Assembly: GCF_900068895.1 (NCBI RefSeq)
Contig: NZ_CDPK01000004.1
Location: 245,444 to 280,289, forward strand
DNA length: 34,846 nucleotides
From: Erwinia sp. ErVv1
Lineage (GTDB): Bacteria; Pseudomonadota; Gammaproteobacteria; Enterobacterales; Enterobacteriaceae
Reading direction: 5' to 3'
Shown here: positions 1-7,805 of the stretch, piece after piece
Layout of the letters: each line of letters starts with the position of its first letter
How positions within the stretch are numbered: position 1 is the stretch's first letter
Notes under the pieces: generated by a model
Database searches by the model: none
Told to the model about the DNA's origin: nothing
The model's input: only the letters and a program-made list of their open reading frames with translations
Position numbers and translations under genes: made by a program

Positions 1-194
1 ACGTGCTCGACAAGAATGCCGGTAAGAGACTGAATAGCTTCCTCAAAGGGGATACCATCATGTGATTTTTCAAAAAGCGTTTTCAGACAACTCAATACCA
101 GCGGGGCACGGCGGGTGGCAAGAAGTATCCAGGCTGGATGCTGATTTTTTGCTGAAATATACTTTTCCGTACGCTGCCTTGTATTTTCTTCCAT
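1..194 (-). CDS. jetA: DUF3375 protein, N-terminal fragment (JetA-like subunit of type I Wadjet)
   Basis: The minus-strand frame from ATG at 194 stays open to the window edge, giving 64 codons. Residues 19-35 read HPAWILLATRRAPLVLS, close to the N-terminus of DUF3375 proteins, which typically have HPAW-x-LL, then an AP-[LI]-[IV]-L-S motif and a segment ending in Phe before a helical stretch. DUF3375 is the JetA (MukF/kleisin-like) subunit of type I Wadjet, an SMC-family complex that recognises and cleaves plasmid DNA together with JetB, JetC and JetD. JetA is normally the first gene of the operon, so jetBCD would be expected further left. AAGG lies about nine bases before the ATG. The rest of the protein (usually about 480 residues) is outside the window, so the full system is inferred. 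Confidence 0.7.
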   Translation of the reverse strand, partial: MEENTRQRTEKYISAKNQHPAWILLATRRAPLVLSCLKTLFEKSHDGIPFEEAIQSLTGILVEH

Positions 195-675
195 GTAGCA
201 GAGCCTTCAAAATGCTGGTTGAGGTACACAGACTACGATAATTCGCCGTTGCGGGCTTTTTCTCCAGTAGCCTGCCTTACTTTGTGATTTTTATCACAAT
301 ATTTTCTCCAGCGACTTTTCTCTATTATCAGGGAAATACCGGAATCTGTGTGCTACAAGTTTGGGCTAAAGTATGAACTGAGGACGTCCAGAGTAACTTT
401 ATAAAGCAAGATGCAAGAATACGTGGTGGAAAAACGCGGAAATTGTGTTAACTCCCTACGATAAAAAATAATGATTCTGCTTCATAACAAGGGTGAGTTT
501 TATGATATGGAACAAATTATGTGTCGTAAGAGTGGGGGAGTGAGTTAATTAAACACCGATTTTTCGTGTTACCCATCACAAAATAAAACTGATTTTTCAT
601 GGGGCCTTAGTGGGGGTACTGTTTGAGAGAAATGCTAATAAAACTAATGACAAATAGCGTGTTAGTCGTGGATAT
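195..675. other. Non-coding island terminus with possible integrase arm sites
   Basis: This stretch lies between the jetA start and the attachment site and holds no convincing gene. The 5' part must contain the promoter for the leftward jetA gene. Two direct copies of AGTGGGGG occur at 531-538 and 609-616, the second followed by TACTG. G-run direct repeats of this kind near a tRNA attachment core are candidates for integrase arm-binding sites of P4-like islands; that role is inference. Confidence 0.4.
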
Positions 676-695
676 GATTCCGAGTCCGGGCACCA
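676..695 (+). other. Attachment-site core: duplicated 3' end of tRNA-Phe
   Basis: The 20 bases from GATTCC to GGGCACCA are identical, as I recall it, to the end of enterobacterial tRNA-Phe (T-arm second half, acceptor strand and CCA). The base before them (T) already departs from the tRNA sequence, and no other tRNA part lies upstream. This is therefore a displaced tail copy and not a tRNA gene. It is the usual core used by P4-type integrases at pheU/pheV. Confidence 0.8.
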
Positions 696-702
696 TCATT
701 TC

Positions 703-728
703 AAACCCTCGCTCAGGCGGGGGTTTTT
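703..728 (+). terminator. Rho-independent terminator of the original tRNA-Phe locus
   Basis: A 9-bp stem (704-712 with 717-725, one T-G wobble) and a 4-base loop end in a T run (724-728). It sits eight bases after the CCA end, as expected for a tRNA terminator left on the chromosomal side of the island junction. Confidence 0.8.
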
Positions 729-892
729 GCTTTCTGGCTCCTGTGGCGCATCCGCTTCTCCGTTGTTACCTGACGTGTTCCGATGACCTTCCCCCGCACT
801 CCTGATAGCTTATTCCGCTCAGTCTCTCTATGATTAAAAGGTTTCCCACGCGCTTGTCGGGGATTATCAGCGAGTTAGGGATAGTGCGCAGG

Positions 893-1852
893 ATGACCAC
901 TCTATTTGACCTTGATATAAAACAGCTGGAAGCCTTTGCCTGCGTAATTTCTGCTGGCAGCGTCACCGCCGCCGCGAAAGCGCTCAAACGCTCACAGCCT
1001 ACGGTTTCACGCCTGATACAGGAGCTGGAGCAGTCGGTGGGCTACCCGCTGTTTATCCGTAACGGGCCACGACTCCATCCGACCGAAGAAGCGCTACAGC
1101 TGCATCAGTACGTACAGAGAGCGCTGGTATCGCTGCAACAGGTCCGCCACCGCGCACAGGAAATTGGCCACCAGCAGCACCGTCCTGTCAGAATCGCCGC
1201 GACGCCCGCGCTGGCCGCCGGTCTGCTGCCGCAGGCACTGGCCGCGCTGGACCTGCAGAATAAAGTCCAGATTATCAGCCAGTCCGCAGAGCAGACTACG
1301 CACGCGATTATTGCCGCTGAGGCGGATATTGGCCTGTGCAGCCTCCCGCTTGAACATCACGCGGTCGAGCTGCACTGGATAGGTCAGTCGCGGTGCGTGG
1401 TGGCGCTGCCTCAGGGGGACCCCCTGGCCACGGCGCAGCAGGTTACGCTTAGCTACCTGACGGGACGCCGTTTAATCGCGCCGCTGAATCCGCTGCGCCT
1501 GCGTGGGAGCCTTGAGAAAGTGCTGAAAAAGCTCAGGGTCGCGCCGCATGAAACCATTGAAACCAATTCCTCCGCTAATATCCTCGCCTGCGTCCGCGCG
1601 GGCCTTGGCGTGGCGATACTCGAACCCGTTACGGCCTGGGGTCTGCCGCTTGAGGGCGTAGTCATCCGACCGCTGGAAGAAGAGATCCCCTACTTTTTTG
1701 GCGTGATAACACCGCAGGGTCGCCAGCTGTCGGCGGCGGCGCAGTCGCTGGTTACTGCCCTCGAAACCGCGGCTGGAAATCTGCTTCCTGCTTTTCAGCG
1801 GCTGGCCCCCTCTGAACATCAGCGAGTCATGCGCCTGATCAATCAGGACTAA
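893..1852 (+). CDS. LysR-family transcriptional regulator
   Basis: A cytoplasmic DNA-binding regulator of 319 residues when started at ATG 893. The N-terminal winged helix follows the LysR pattern (LDIKQLEAFACVISAGSVTAAAKAL, then SQPTVSRLIQELEQ as the recognition helix), with a two-lobed inducer-binding domain from about residue 90 on. An ATG at 830 in the same frame would add 21 residues unlike the family start, so I prefer 893. It is the first chromosomal gene after the island junction and is read towards the monooxygenase/ABC cluster that starts 329 bases downstream. It is the obvious candidate regulator of that cluster, with the imported compound or a product as coinducer (inference). Confidence 0.88.
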   Translation: MTTLFDLDIKQLEAFACVISAGSVTAAAKALKRSQPTVSRLIQELEQSVGYPLFIRNGPRLHPTEEALQLHQYVQRALVSLQQVRHRAQEIGHQQHRPVRIAATPALAAGLLPQALAALDLQNKVQIISQSAEQTTHAIIAAEADIGLCSLPLEHHAVELHWIGQSRCVVALPQGDPLATAQQVTLSYLTGRRLIAPLNPLRLRGSLEKVLKKLRVAPHETIETNSSANILACVRAGLGVAILEPVTAWGLPLEGVVIRPLEEEIPYFFGVITPQGRQLSAAAQSLVTALETAAGNLLPAFQRLAPSEHQRVMRLINQD

Positions 1853-2181
1853 TCAACGTTCACGGCGCGGCAAACCGCTGCGCCGACACCCCGCCTTATA
1901 TCAATTCCGGCAAAGCATAGAAGAAAACGTTTGGTTGATAAACCAGCATGCTTATTGACTCTTTTTCGGTGGAAAGAGATATTCAGATCCTCGCTTTTTA
2001 CTATTTGTATATCTAATACTTACCGCTTAAAAATACATAAAACGGATAGTAAAAGTCAGCAACGATATTGCGATTCAGACCCTGTTGCCCTCTCAGGCAG
2101 ACAGTATGGCCTCGCCGATTGAAACCCGATCCAGACCATCACTCAGCGTCCCGGCACCGGACGAATGTTAGGAATACGATC
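1853..2181. promoter_or_regulatory. Intergenic region with likely LysR operator ahead of the catabolic cluster
   Basis: This 329-base gap holds no convincing gene. At 1932-1945 there is a perfect dyad, TGGTT-GATA-AACCA, of the size and symmetry of LysR-type operators. It lies 237 bases before the first structural gene, so another promoter element could be closer to it. An imperfect GC hairpin at 1863-1885 follows the regulator gene but lacks a T run. The operator role is inferred. Confidence 0.35.
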
Positions 2182-3651
2182 ATGACCTGTCCTGCAGCTT
2201 CGCCCGTCGCAACCGGGATCTCAGCGCTGGAAGCCCGGCTTCAGCAAGACCTTGAGCTTCTTGAGTTACCCGCAAAGCCCTGGGTCCCTGAACGCTCCCA
2301 TGACGGCGTTGCAGTGCGTGACGTGGTGGTCATCGGTGCGGGCATGTGCGGACTGGCAGCCACGGCTAAACTGCTGCTTACCGGCATCAATAATGTTGTC
2401 GCCTATGATGCCGCGCCTGCCGGACATGAAGGCCCCTGGGTTACCTTTGCCCGCATGGAAACGCTGCGATCGCCAAAATCCCTGCACGGTCCGGCGCTGG
2501 GCCTGCCGCAGTTAACCTTCCGCGCCTGGTATACGGCGCAGTGGGGAGCAGAGGCCTGGCACGCCCTGGACAAGATAGCCCGGGAACAGTGGATGGAATA
2601 CCTTGTCTGGTATCGCCACGTTCTCAACCTGCCCGTACGCAATAACGTGCGTATGACCGGTATCACACCGGTCGGTGACCTGATTGCTATTGATATTGAG
2701 GGTGAAGAAACGGGCCGCGTGTTCACCCGGCGTCTGGTGCTGGCAACCGGGCGATCCGGGTTGGGCGGCCTGGCCGTTCCCGATTTTCTTAACGGCATCG
2801 ATCGCAAATACTGGGCGCACTCTGCTGACGCGATCAATTTCGAGGCGCTTAAAGGCAAGCGTCTTGCAGTAATCGGTGCCGGAGCCTCGTCGATGGATAA
2901 CGCGGCAACGGCACTGGAGGCCGGCGCGGGATCGGTTGACCTCCTGATCCGTCGTAAAGCGATGCCGCGCATCAACAAAATGACCGGTATCGGCAGCCAG
3001 GGCTTGGTTCACGGCATGCATCAGCTGCCCGATGCCTGGAAGTGGAAATTCGTCGACTATACGGCCGCCACGCAGACGCCGCCTCCCCGCTCATCAACGC
3101 TTCGCGTTTCTCGCCATCCTCATGCCCGATTCTTTCTCGACTGCGGTATCACGGCCGTCAGGGAAGAGGCAGAGGGGTTGATCGTTGACACCACTACGGG
3201 CGCACGGCGTTATGACTTCCTGATTGCCGCCACCGGCTTTACCAACGACTTTACCGGTCGGCCAGAGTTTTCCGCCATCGCCCCCCATATCCGCAGCTGG
3301 TCGGCGGGCCGCTATACCCCAGAGATGGGCACGCCACGCGCCAGTATGCTGGAAGCACCCGATCTGGGCCCGGCCTTCGAGTTTCGCGAACGATCACCCG
3401 GTGCCTACACGATACTGCCCCATATCCACTGCTTTAACGATGCTGCCATGCTGACTCACGGCAAGGTTTCCGGCGATATTCCGGCGGTCAGTGCCGGTGC
3501 CGACCGTCTGGTACGCGGTATTGCGGCCTCGCTATTTGCTGAAGATGTCGAAACCCACTTCCAGAACCTGGTCGCTTACGACACGCCTGAGCTTCAGGGC
3601 GATGAGTGGGTTGATTCAACACCCTTATTAAAACAGGAGAACGCATTGTGA
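2182..3651 (+). CDS. Flavin-containing monooxygenase-like FAD/NAD(P)-binding protein
   Basis: A 489-residue cytoplasmic flavoprotein. The start at ATG 2182 has AGGA eight bases upstream; an earlier in-frame ATG at 2068 adds 38 residues of low-complexity Arg/Pro sequence and is unlikely. The FAD-binding Rossmann motif is at about residues 50-57 (VIGAGMCG), the NADPH-binding motif at about 230-237 (VIGAGASS), and an ATGF signature lies near the C-terminal third. This order is that of class B monooxygenases and the FMO/SidA group, which insert one oxygen atom at N, S or C=O. The next gene overlaps it by 4 bases, so it is translationally coupled to two CMD-fold proteins and an ABC importer. The substrate is unknown; oxidation of an imported amine, thioether or amino-acid-like compound is inference. 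Confidence 0.8.
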   Translation: MTCPAASPVATGISALEARLQQDLELLELPAKPWVPERSHDGVAVRDVVVIGAGMCGLAATAKLLLTGINNVVAYDAAPAGHEGPWVTFARMETLRSPKSLHGPALGLPQLTFRAWYTAQWGAEAWHALDKIAREQWMEYLVWYRHVLNLPVRNNVRMTGITPVGDLIAIDIEGEETGRVFTRRLVLATGRSGLGGLAVPDFLNGIDRKYWAHSADAINFEALKGKRLAVIGAGASSMDNAATALEAGAGSVDLLIRRKAMPRINKMTGIGSQGLVHGMHQLPDAWKWKFVDYTAATQTPPPRSSTLRVSRHPHARFFLDCGITAVREEAEGLIVDTTTGARRYDFLIAATGFTNDFTGRPEFSAIAPHIRSWSAGRYTPEMGTPRASMLEAPDLGPAFEFRERSPGAYTILPHIHCFNDAAMLTHGKVSGDIPAVSAGADRLVRGIAASLFAEDVETHFQNLVAYDTPELQGDEWVDSTPLLKQENAL

Positions 3652-4130
3652 TTGATGCAATAGACAATGCCGCCGGCCTTTCACCGGGCGATGAGCATTA
3701 TAACCTGCGTCGGCTTCGCCCGGAATTTGTCGAGGGCGCGGAGCAGTGCCGCCTGTCGGTGTTACAACCCGCAAATGACCAGGGTCTGGAGGCCGGATTA
3801 CGGCTTGCTTTGGCGCACCGTATGGCGGCGCTGAACCAGGCCTGGGAACTGGTCGCCGACTATGAAGCCCAACTGGTGGCCATGGCACCACCGGAACCGC
3901 TAATGGCCCTGGCGAAGGGCTCTACGGCGCTGGATGAACCGCTGGCGACGCTTGCACGGCATGTCGATCTGATCACGCTAACGCCCGGTTTGGCGACAGC
4001 CAATGATATCACCCGGCTTGAGCAGGCCGGGCTGAATAACCCACAGATTGTCGCACTCTCTGAGCTGATTGCCTTCGTCAACTTCCAGACGCGCGTTGTC
4101 GCGGGTTTACACCTGTTGAGGTCAGCATGA
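3648..4130 (+). CDS. CMD-domain protein, Avi_7170-like
   Basis: A 160-residue, mostly helical protein starting at GTG 3648, which overlaps the previous stop (GTGA) and has AGGAG upstream. Size, composition and position beside a second CMD-fold gene match the 'CMD domain protein, Avi_7170 family', a group related to carboxymuconolactone decarboxylase/AhpD. It lacks the CxxC of redox-active AhpD proteins (its only Cys is near residue 26), so a peroxidase role on its own is unlikely; it may be a partner of the next protein. It ends in an ATGA overlap with the following gene. Family assignment is from memory of the genomic context and is moderately sure. Confidence 0.7.
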   Translation: MIDAIDNAAGLSPGDEHYNLRRLRPEFVEGAEQCRLSVLQPANDQGLEAGLRLALAHRMAALNQAWELVADYEAQLVAMAPPEPLMALAKGSTALDEPLATLARHVDLITLTPGLATANDITRLEQAGLNNPQIVALSELIAFVNFQTRVVAGLHLLRSA

Positions 4131-4690
4131 TCCCACAGGTCACCCTCAAGCCTTTAGCCTGGCATCCTTATATCGCGCCCGTTGAACTCATCAATGCCTC
4201 GGCAGAGCAGCGTGAGGCGATGAAGATTACCCCGTCAAATAAAAAGGTTTCAGACTACGTGCGCACGCTGGCACACGACCCTGAAAGCTACGTTGCCCGT
4301 ACGCTGCTGTTTAACGCCATTATGTATGTCGGAGGTGGGCTCGATCGCCCGGATCGCGAGCTTGGCGCACTGGGTGCCTCGATCGTCAATGGCTGCAAAT
4401 TTTGTGCGGTTGTCCACGCTCGCCGTCATGCGCAGCTGACCCAAAGCACCAGCCTGGTCAGCGCCCTCTGGTTTAACCGACCCGAAATGCTTAATCCACG
4501 CGAGGCAGCCATATACCGCTTTGCCTGTCGCCTGTCCGTCACGCCCTCAGAAGCCACGACAGAAGATATCGTCGCGCTAAAAAGCGTGGGATTGGAAGAG
4601 CACGACATCATCGATCTGATCCATGCGATCGCGATCTTCGGCTGGGCCAATCGCCTGATGCACGTCCTCGGCCATGCCCGGGTCGAATAA
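4127..4690 (+). CDS. AhpD-like peroxidase-related protein with CxxC (Avi_7169-like)
   Basis: A 187-residue CMD/AhpD-fold protein beginning in a 4-base overlap with the preceding gene. It has the redox motif CKFC at 90-93 followed by His97, the pattern of alkylhydroperoxidase AhpD-type proteins in which the cysteine pair forms the reactive disulfide and His and Glu assist proton transfer. With its CxxC-less neighbour it forms the typical pair of CMD-domain genes found beside luciferase-like or FMO-like monooxygenases and ABC importers. A plausible role is dealing with peroxides or a peroxy/hydroxy intermediate from the monooxygenase step; no substrate can be read from the sequence. Confidence 0.78.
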   Translation: MIPQVTLKPLAWHPYIAPVELINASAEQREAMKITPSNKKVSDYVRTLAHDPESYVARTLLFNAIMYVGGGLDRPDRELGALGASIVNGCKFCAVVHARRHAQLTQSTSLVSALWFNRPEMLNPREAAIYRFACRLSVTPSEATTEDIVALKSVGLEEHDIIDLIHAIAIFGWANRLMHVLGHARVE

Positions 4691-4711
4691 TGAGAAGGAC
4701 AGAGAAAGTCA

Positions 4712-5449
4712 ATGCTTGAACTCAATGATATTACGCTCTCTTACGGACGGACGCCGATCCTGAAAGGCGTCTCGCTCTCAGTGAAGCGCGGCGACGTCGT
4801 ATCCATTATCGGCCCGAGCGGAACCGGGAAAACGACGCTGCTCAGATGCATTAACTATCTGGCGAAACCCTCTTCCGGGACGATCGGCTTTGATCGGATC
4901 CACATGGATTATCAGGCACCCGATAAGGAAGCCATTCAGGCGATCCGCTTACGTACCGCCATGGTATTCCAGCAGTTCAACGTCTTTAAGAATATGACGG
5001 TCATTGAAAACGTCATGGATCCTCTGGTGGTGGTGCAGCGCAAATCAAAAGAGGAGGCGCGCGCTATCGCTCTCCACGAGCTTGAGCGCGTGGGCCTGAC
5101 GGCAAAGCAGGATCATTACCCTTCCCAGCTCTCTGGTGGTCAGCTTCAGCGTACGGGGATCGCGCGCGCGCTGGCCGTGCGTCCCGATGTGATTTTGTTT
5201 GATGAGCCCACGTCGTCGCTGGATCCGGAGCTGGTGGGTGAAGTGCTTAAAGTGATCAGAGACGTCACCTCCTCAGGTATCACATCGCTGCTGGTGACCC
5301 ATGAAATGCAGTTCGCCAGGAGCGTCTCAAATCGCATTGTATTTATGGATCAGGGCGTGGTCGCGGCTGAAGGCCGTCCGGATGAGATTTTCGATCGCCC
5401 TGCTCTGCCCCGACTTGCTCAGTTTCTCAACGCTGAACGCGCCATCTGA
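4712..5449 (+). CDS. Polar-amino-acid-type ABC importer, ATPase subunit
   Basis: A 245-residue ATPase in the GlnQ/HisP class. It has Walker A GPSGTGKT at 34-41, the Q-loop Gln near 87, the signature LSGGQ at 140-144, Walker B ILFDE at 161-165 with the following PTSSLDP D-loop, and the switch His at 197. An AGAAGGA ribosome site precedes the ATG. It lies 21 bases after the CMD gene and 18 bases before the binding-protein gene, so it is in the same operon. It would power uptake through the two permeases encoded downstream. Confidence 0.93.
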   Translation: MLELNDITLSYGRTPILKGVSLSVKRGDVVSIIGPSGTGKTTLLRCINYLAKPSSGTIGFDRIHMDYQAPDKEAIQAIRLRTAMVFQQFNVFKNMTVIENVMDPLVVVQRKSKEEARAIALHELERVGLTAKQDHYPSQLSGGQLQRTGIARALAVRPDVILFDEPTSSLDPELVGEVLKVIRDVTSSGITSLLVTHEMQFARSVSNRIVFMDQGVVAAEGRPDEIFDRPALPRLAQFLNAERAI

Positions 5450-5467
5450 TAATTAAGGGAAATTTCT

Positions 5468-6286
5468 ATGCCTGCACTCAACTCTGCTTTACGGCGTCTG
5501 ACCACGCCGGCGCTGCTTGCCCTCGCGCTTTCCACAGCCGGGACCAGCTACGCCGACGGTGTAAGAACCATCAAAATCGCTACGGCGGCAGAATCCAAGC
5601 CGCTTTCATGGGGCGCCATCGGCGTTGAACCCCAGGGATATGAGCCGGACGTGCTGAAAGCCATAAACGCTAAGCTGCCCCAGTACAAATTTAAAATGGA
5701 AGGTGCCGCAGACATTGCTCAGGAGACGGGCCTGGCGACCGGAAAATATGATATGGCGACAGGCGGCTACTATAAAGCGCCCGCACGTCTCAAACAGTTC
5801 CTGATCCCGGACAGCCCGATTGGGGCCAGCCTGATGAAGATCTACAGTCGGAAAGAGAGCCCGATTAATGAGATGAAAGACCTGGTGGGCAAGAATATCG
5901 TCCCGGTCACTGCGGGCGGCGGCGTCTACAAATTTGTCACCCAGTGGCAGCAGGCGCACCCAGGCGAGAACGTCACTGTTCGCGCATCCAGCGCCGGCGT
6001 TCCCTACCCGGATCGCCTGAAGGAAATCCAGGGCGGTAAATATGATGCATTGATCCTGCCCTCAAACCTGGGTGAACAGACCGTCATTGATAACCAGAAA
6101 CTGAGTATTGCCACCAGCGAGCCCGTCGCAGTCAACAACACCTACGTGATGATCCATAAGTCGGAGAAAAATAAAGCGCTGAGTGAGGACGTGAATAAGG
6201 CCCTCAAAGAGCTTAAGGATGACGGTACGCTGGATAAGCTTTCCCGGAAGTGGTTTGGCGAAAACGTCAGTAAATATATGAAATAA
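5468..6286 (+). CDS. ABC transporter periplasmic substrate-binding protein
   Basis: A 272-residue binding protein of the amino-acid family (SBP_bac_3-like). The N-terminus is a Sec signal peptide with two arginines, a hydrophobic core and likely cleavage after SYA at residue 29; there is no lipobox Cys, so it should be soluble in the periplasm. The mature part follows the two-lobe pattern, with a YEPDVLKAI segment near the start and GKYDALILP later. The ribosome site AAGGGA is well placed. It should define the substrate of the importer; polar amino acids and opine-like or amino-acid-derived compounds are typical ligands of the family. Confidence 0.9.
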   Translation: MPALNSALRRLTTPALLALALSTAGTSYADGVRTIKIATAAESKPLSWGAIGVEPQGYEPDVLKAINAKLPQYKFKMEGAADIAQETGLATGKYDMATGGYYKAPARLKQFLIPDSPIGASLMKIYSRKESPINEMKDLVGKNIVPVTAGGGVYKFVTQWQQAHPGENVTVRASSAGVPYPDRLKEIQGGKYDALILPSNLGEQTVIDNQKLSIATSEPVAVNNTYVMIHKSEKNKALSEDVNKALKELKDDGTLDKLSRKWFGENVSKYMK

Positions 6287-6355
6287 GTTTATCGCCTCAC
6301 ATCCGGGCCTCGGGCCAGGGTTTAACGCAGACATTGTATTCAGGAGCATTCCAAC

Positions 6356-7063
6356 GTGGATCTGACTTCCATGATTCCCGAGCTACTTTCAGCCTTGCCG
6401 CTAACGCTCGCGATTATTTTTGTCGCCCTTGTTACAGGCTTCTGCCTGGCACTGGTGGTGACAACATTGCGGGTGCGGCGGATACCCCTCCTCAGCCAGC
6501 TGGCCGACCTGTACGTCTCCTACGCCCGGAGTGTCCCCGTGGTGCTCCAGCTTTTCGTGGCCTTCTACGGGCTTCCGCTGGTGGCCGGCCTGTTCGAAAT
6601 GGGTGATTCTCTCTCAGCGGCGGCGGCGTCAATGGTTGGGTTGAGTCTCTATCACGGTGGGTATCTTTCGGAGGTGATGCGCCCGGCCTTTCTGGCGGTT
6701 GAGCGCGGCCAGCATGATGCGGCAGACAGTTTGGGATACAGCTTTCGGCAAAAGATGCTGCGCATCGTTGCCCCGCAGGCCGGGCATATTGCCCTGCCCG
6801 GCTACGGCAATGCGATTATTTATCTGATCCATAACGTCGCGCTGGTGATGTATATCGGAGCGGCCGACGTAATGGCAACGGCACATCTGATCATGGAGCG
6901 GGACTATAACCAGTATCAGTTTGGCACCTACCTGGTTCTGGCGGTCATTTACTCCCTGCTGTGCCTGATTGCCTGGCTCATCGTACGCTTCTTTGAGCGT
7001 CGCCATGCGAAGTACAGCTCGAAAACGGTCGCGGCGAAAAAAACCTTCACCCCCAGCCTCTGA
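6356..7063 (+). CDS. ABC transporter inner-membrane permease (HisM/GlnP type), first
   Basis: A 235-residue permease starting at GTG 6356, with AGGAG 10 bases upstream. It has the hydrophobic helices of the polar-amino-acid permease family and the cytoplasmic EAA coupling loop (EVMRPAFLAVERGQHDAADSLG) that docks on the ATPase. The 69-base gap after the binding-protein gene is the longest in the operon. It forms a heterodimer with the next gene product (inference from two adjacent, different permease genes). Confidence 0.9.
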   Translation: MDLTSMIPELLSALPLTLAIIFVALVTGFCLALVVTTLRVRRIPLLSQLADLYVSYARSVPVVLQLFVAFYGLPLVAGLFEMGDSLSAAAASMVGLSLYHGGYLSEVMRPAFLAVERGQHDAADSLGYSFRQKMLRIVAPQAGHIALPGYGNAIIYLIHNVALVMYIGAADVMATAHLIMERDYNQYQFGTYLVLAVIYSLLCLIAWLIVRFFERRHAKYSSKTVAAKKTFTPSL

Positions 7064-7081
7064 CAAAGGAGTTAACGACAT

Positions 7082-7774
7082 ATGTTTGATCCTGATGTAT
7101 TACTGCCGGACTTCTGGAGCATTCTGGGTGCCGTGCCGCTGACGCTTGCCATGGCGGTAACCATTTTCCTGTGCTCGACGCTGGCAGGCAGCCTGTTCGC
7201 CTTCGTGGAACACCGGCGGATACCGGTGCTGCGGCAGCTGGTGATTGCCTGGAAAGTGATATTTAAAGGGGTGCCGATGGTGGTGGTGATCTTCCTTGCT
7301 TATTATGGCCTCCCCCCGGCGGTTCACTACGTGGCCAGCCATCTGGGGATGAACGCTGGCGCCCACTCCCTGCCCAACGAAGTCATTATCATCGTCGCGC
7401 TCACCGCCTGCGTCTCAGCCTTTCAGGCGGAGGTCGTAAAAGGCGCGCTGAATGCGTTTGATTCGGGTCAGTCAGACGCCGCACGCTCGTTAGGTTACAC
7501 CACCCCTCAGCTTTTCCGCCGGGTACTGTTTCCTCAGATTATCGTGTCAGCCATCCCCGACCTGGCTAATTCCTTTATGGTTATCATGAAGGCGCTGTCG
7601 CTCGCTTTTGCGATCGAGGTGGTCGATATCTTTGCCCAGGCCCAGCTTACGGCCGCGCTGAACTTCTACTATCTGGAAGCTTTTGCCATTGCGGTGGTGT
7701 TTTATATGGTTATCGCGTGGGTCGTCACAAAGGTGGCCGATAAAATTGAGTCCACTCTGCGAGTCCGCACCTGA
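7082..7774 (+). CDS. ABC transporter inner-membrane permease, second
   Basis: A 230-residue permease of the same family as its upstream neighbour, with a strong AAGGAG site before ATG 7082. The EAA-type loop is EVVKGALNAFDSGQSDAARSLG. It is the last gene of the cluster and its stop codon runs directly into a 13-bp hairpin. Together with the preceding three genes it completes a binding-protein-dependent importer. Confidence 0.9.
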   Translation: MFDPDVLLPDFWSILGAVPLTLAMAVTIFLCSTLAGSLFAFVEHRRIPVLRQLVIAWKVIFKGVPMVVVIFLAYYGLPPAVHYVASHLGMNAGAHSLPNEVIIIVALTACVSAFQAEVVKGALNAFDSGQSDAARSLGYTTPQLFRRVLFPQIIVSAIPDLANSFMVIMKALSLAFAIEVVDIFAQAQLTAALNFYYLEAFAIAVVFYMVIAWVVTKVADKIESTLRVRT

Positions 7775-7804
7775 GACCAACGGCCCGGTGAGGGCCGTTG
7801 GTCT
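7774..7804. terminator. Hairpin terminator between convergent operon end and bluF
   Basis: A perfect 13-bp stem (7774-7786 with 7792-7804) and a 5-base loop separate two convergent genes. T runs are poor on both sides, but position and stability suit a shared bidirectional terminator. Confidence 0.65.
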
Positions 7805-7805
7805 G

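Larger units (their letters stand above)
1..695. mobile_element. Right end of a genomic island integrated in a tRNA-Phe gene
   Basis: Bases 676-695 repeat the 3' end of tRNA-Phe, including CCA, without the rest of the tRNA, and a tRNA-type terminator follows. In islands inserted at a tRNA 3' end, the intact tRNA lies at one end and a copy of its 3' tail at the other, next to native downstream DNA. The tail here is followed by the terminator on its right, so the island should extend leftwards out of the window. The island part is AT-richer than the DNA to its right and carries a defence-type gene at the left edge. The integrase and intact tRNA would be at the far end and are not visible. Confidence 0.7.

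Noticed and set aside
676-695. A functional tRNA-Phe gene.
   Set aside because: Only the last 20 bases of the tRNA are present; anticodon arm and D-arm are missing.
623-805. A 60-codon plus-strand frame across the island junction.
   Set aside because: It reads through the tRNA tail and terminator; it cannot be a real protein gene.
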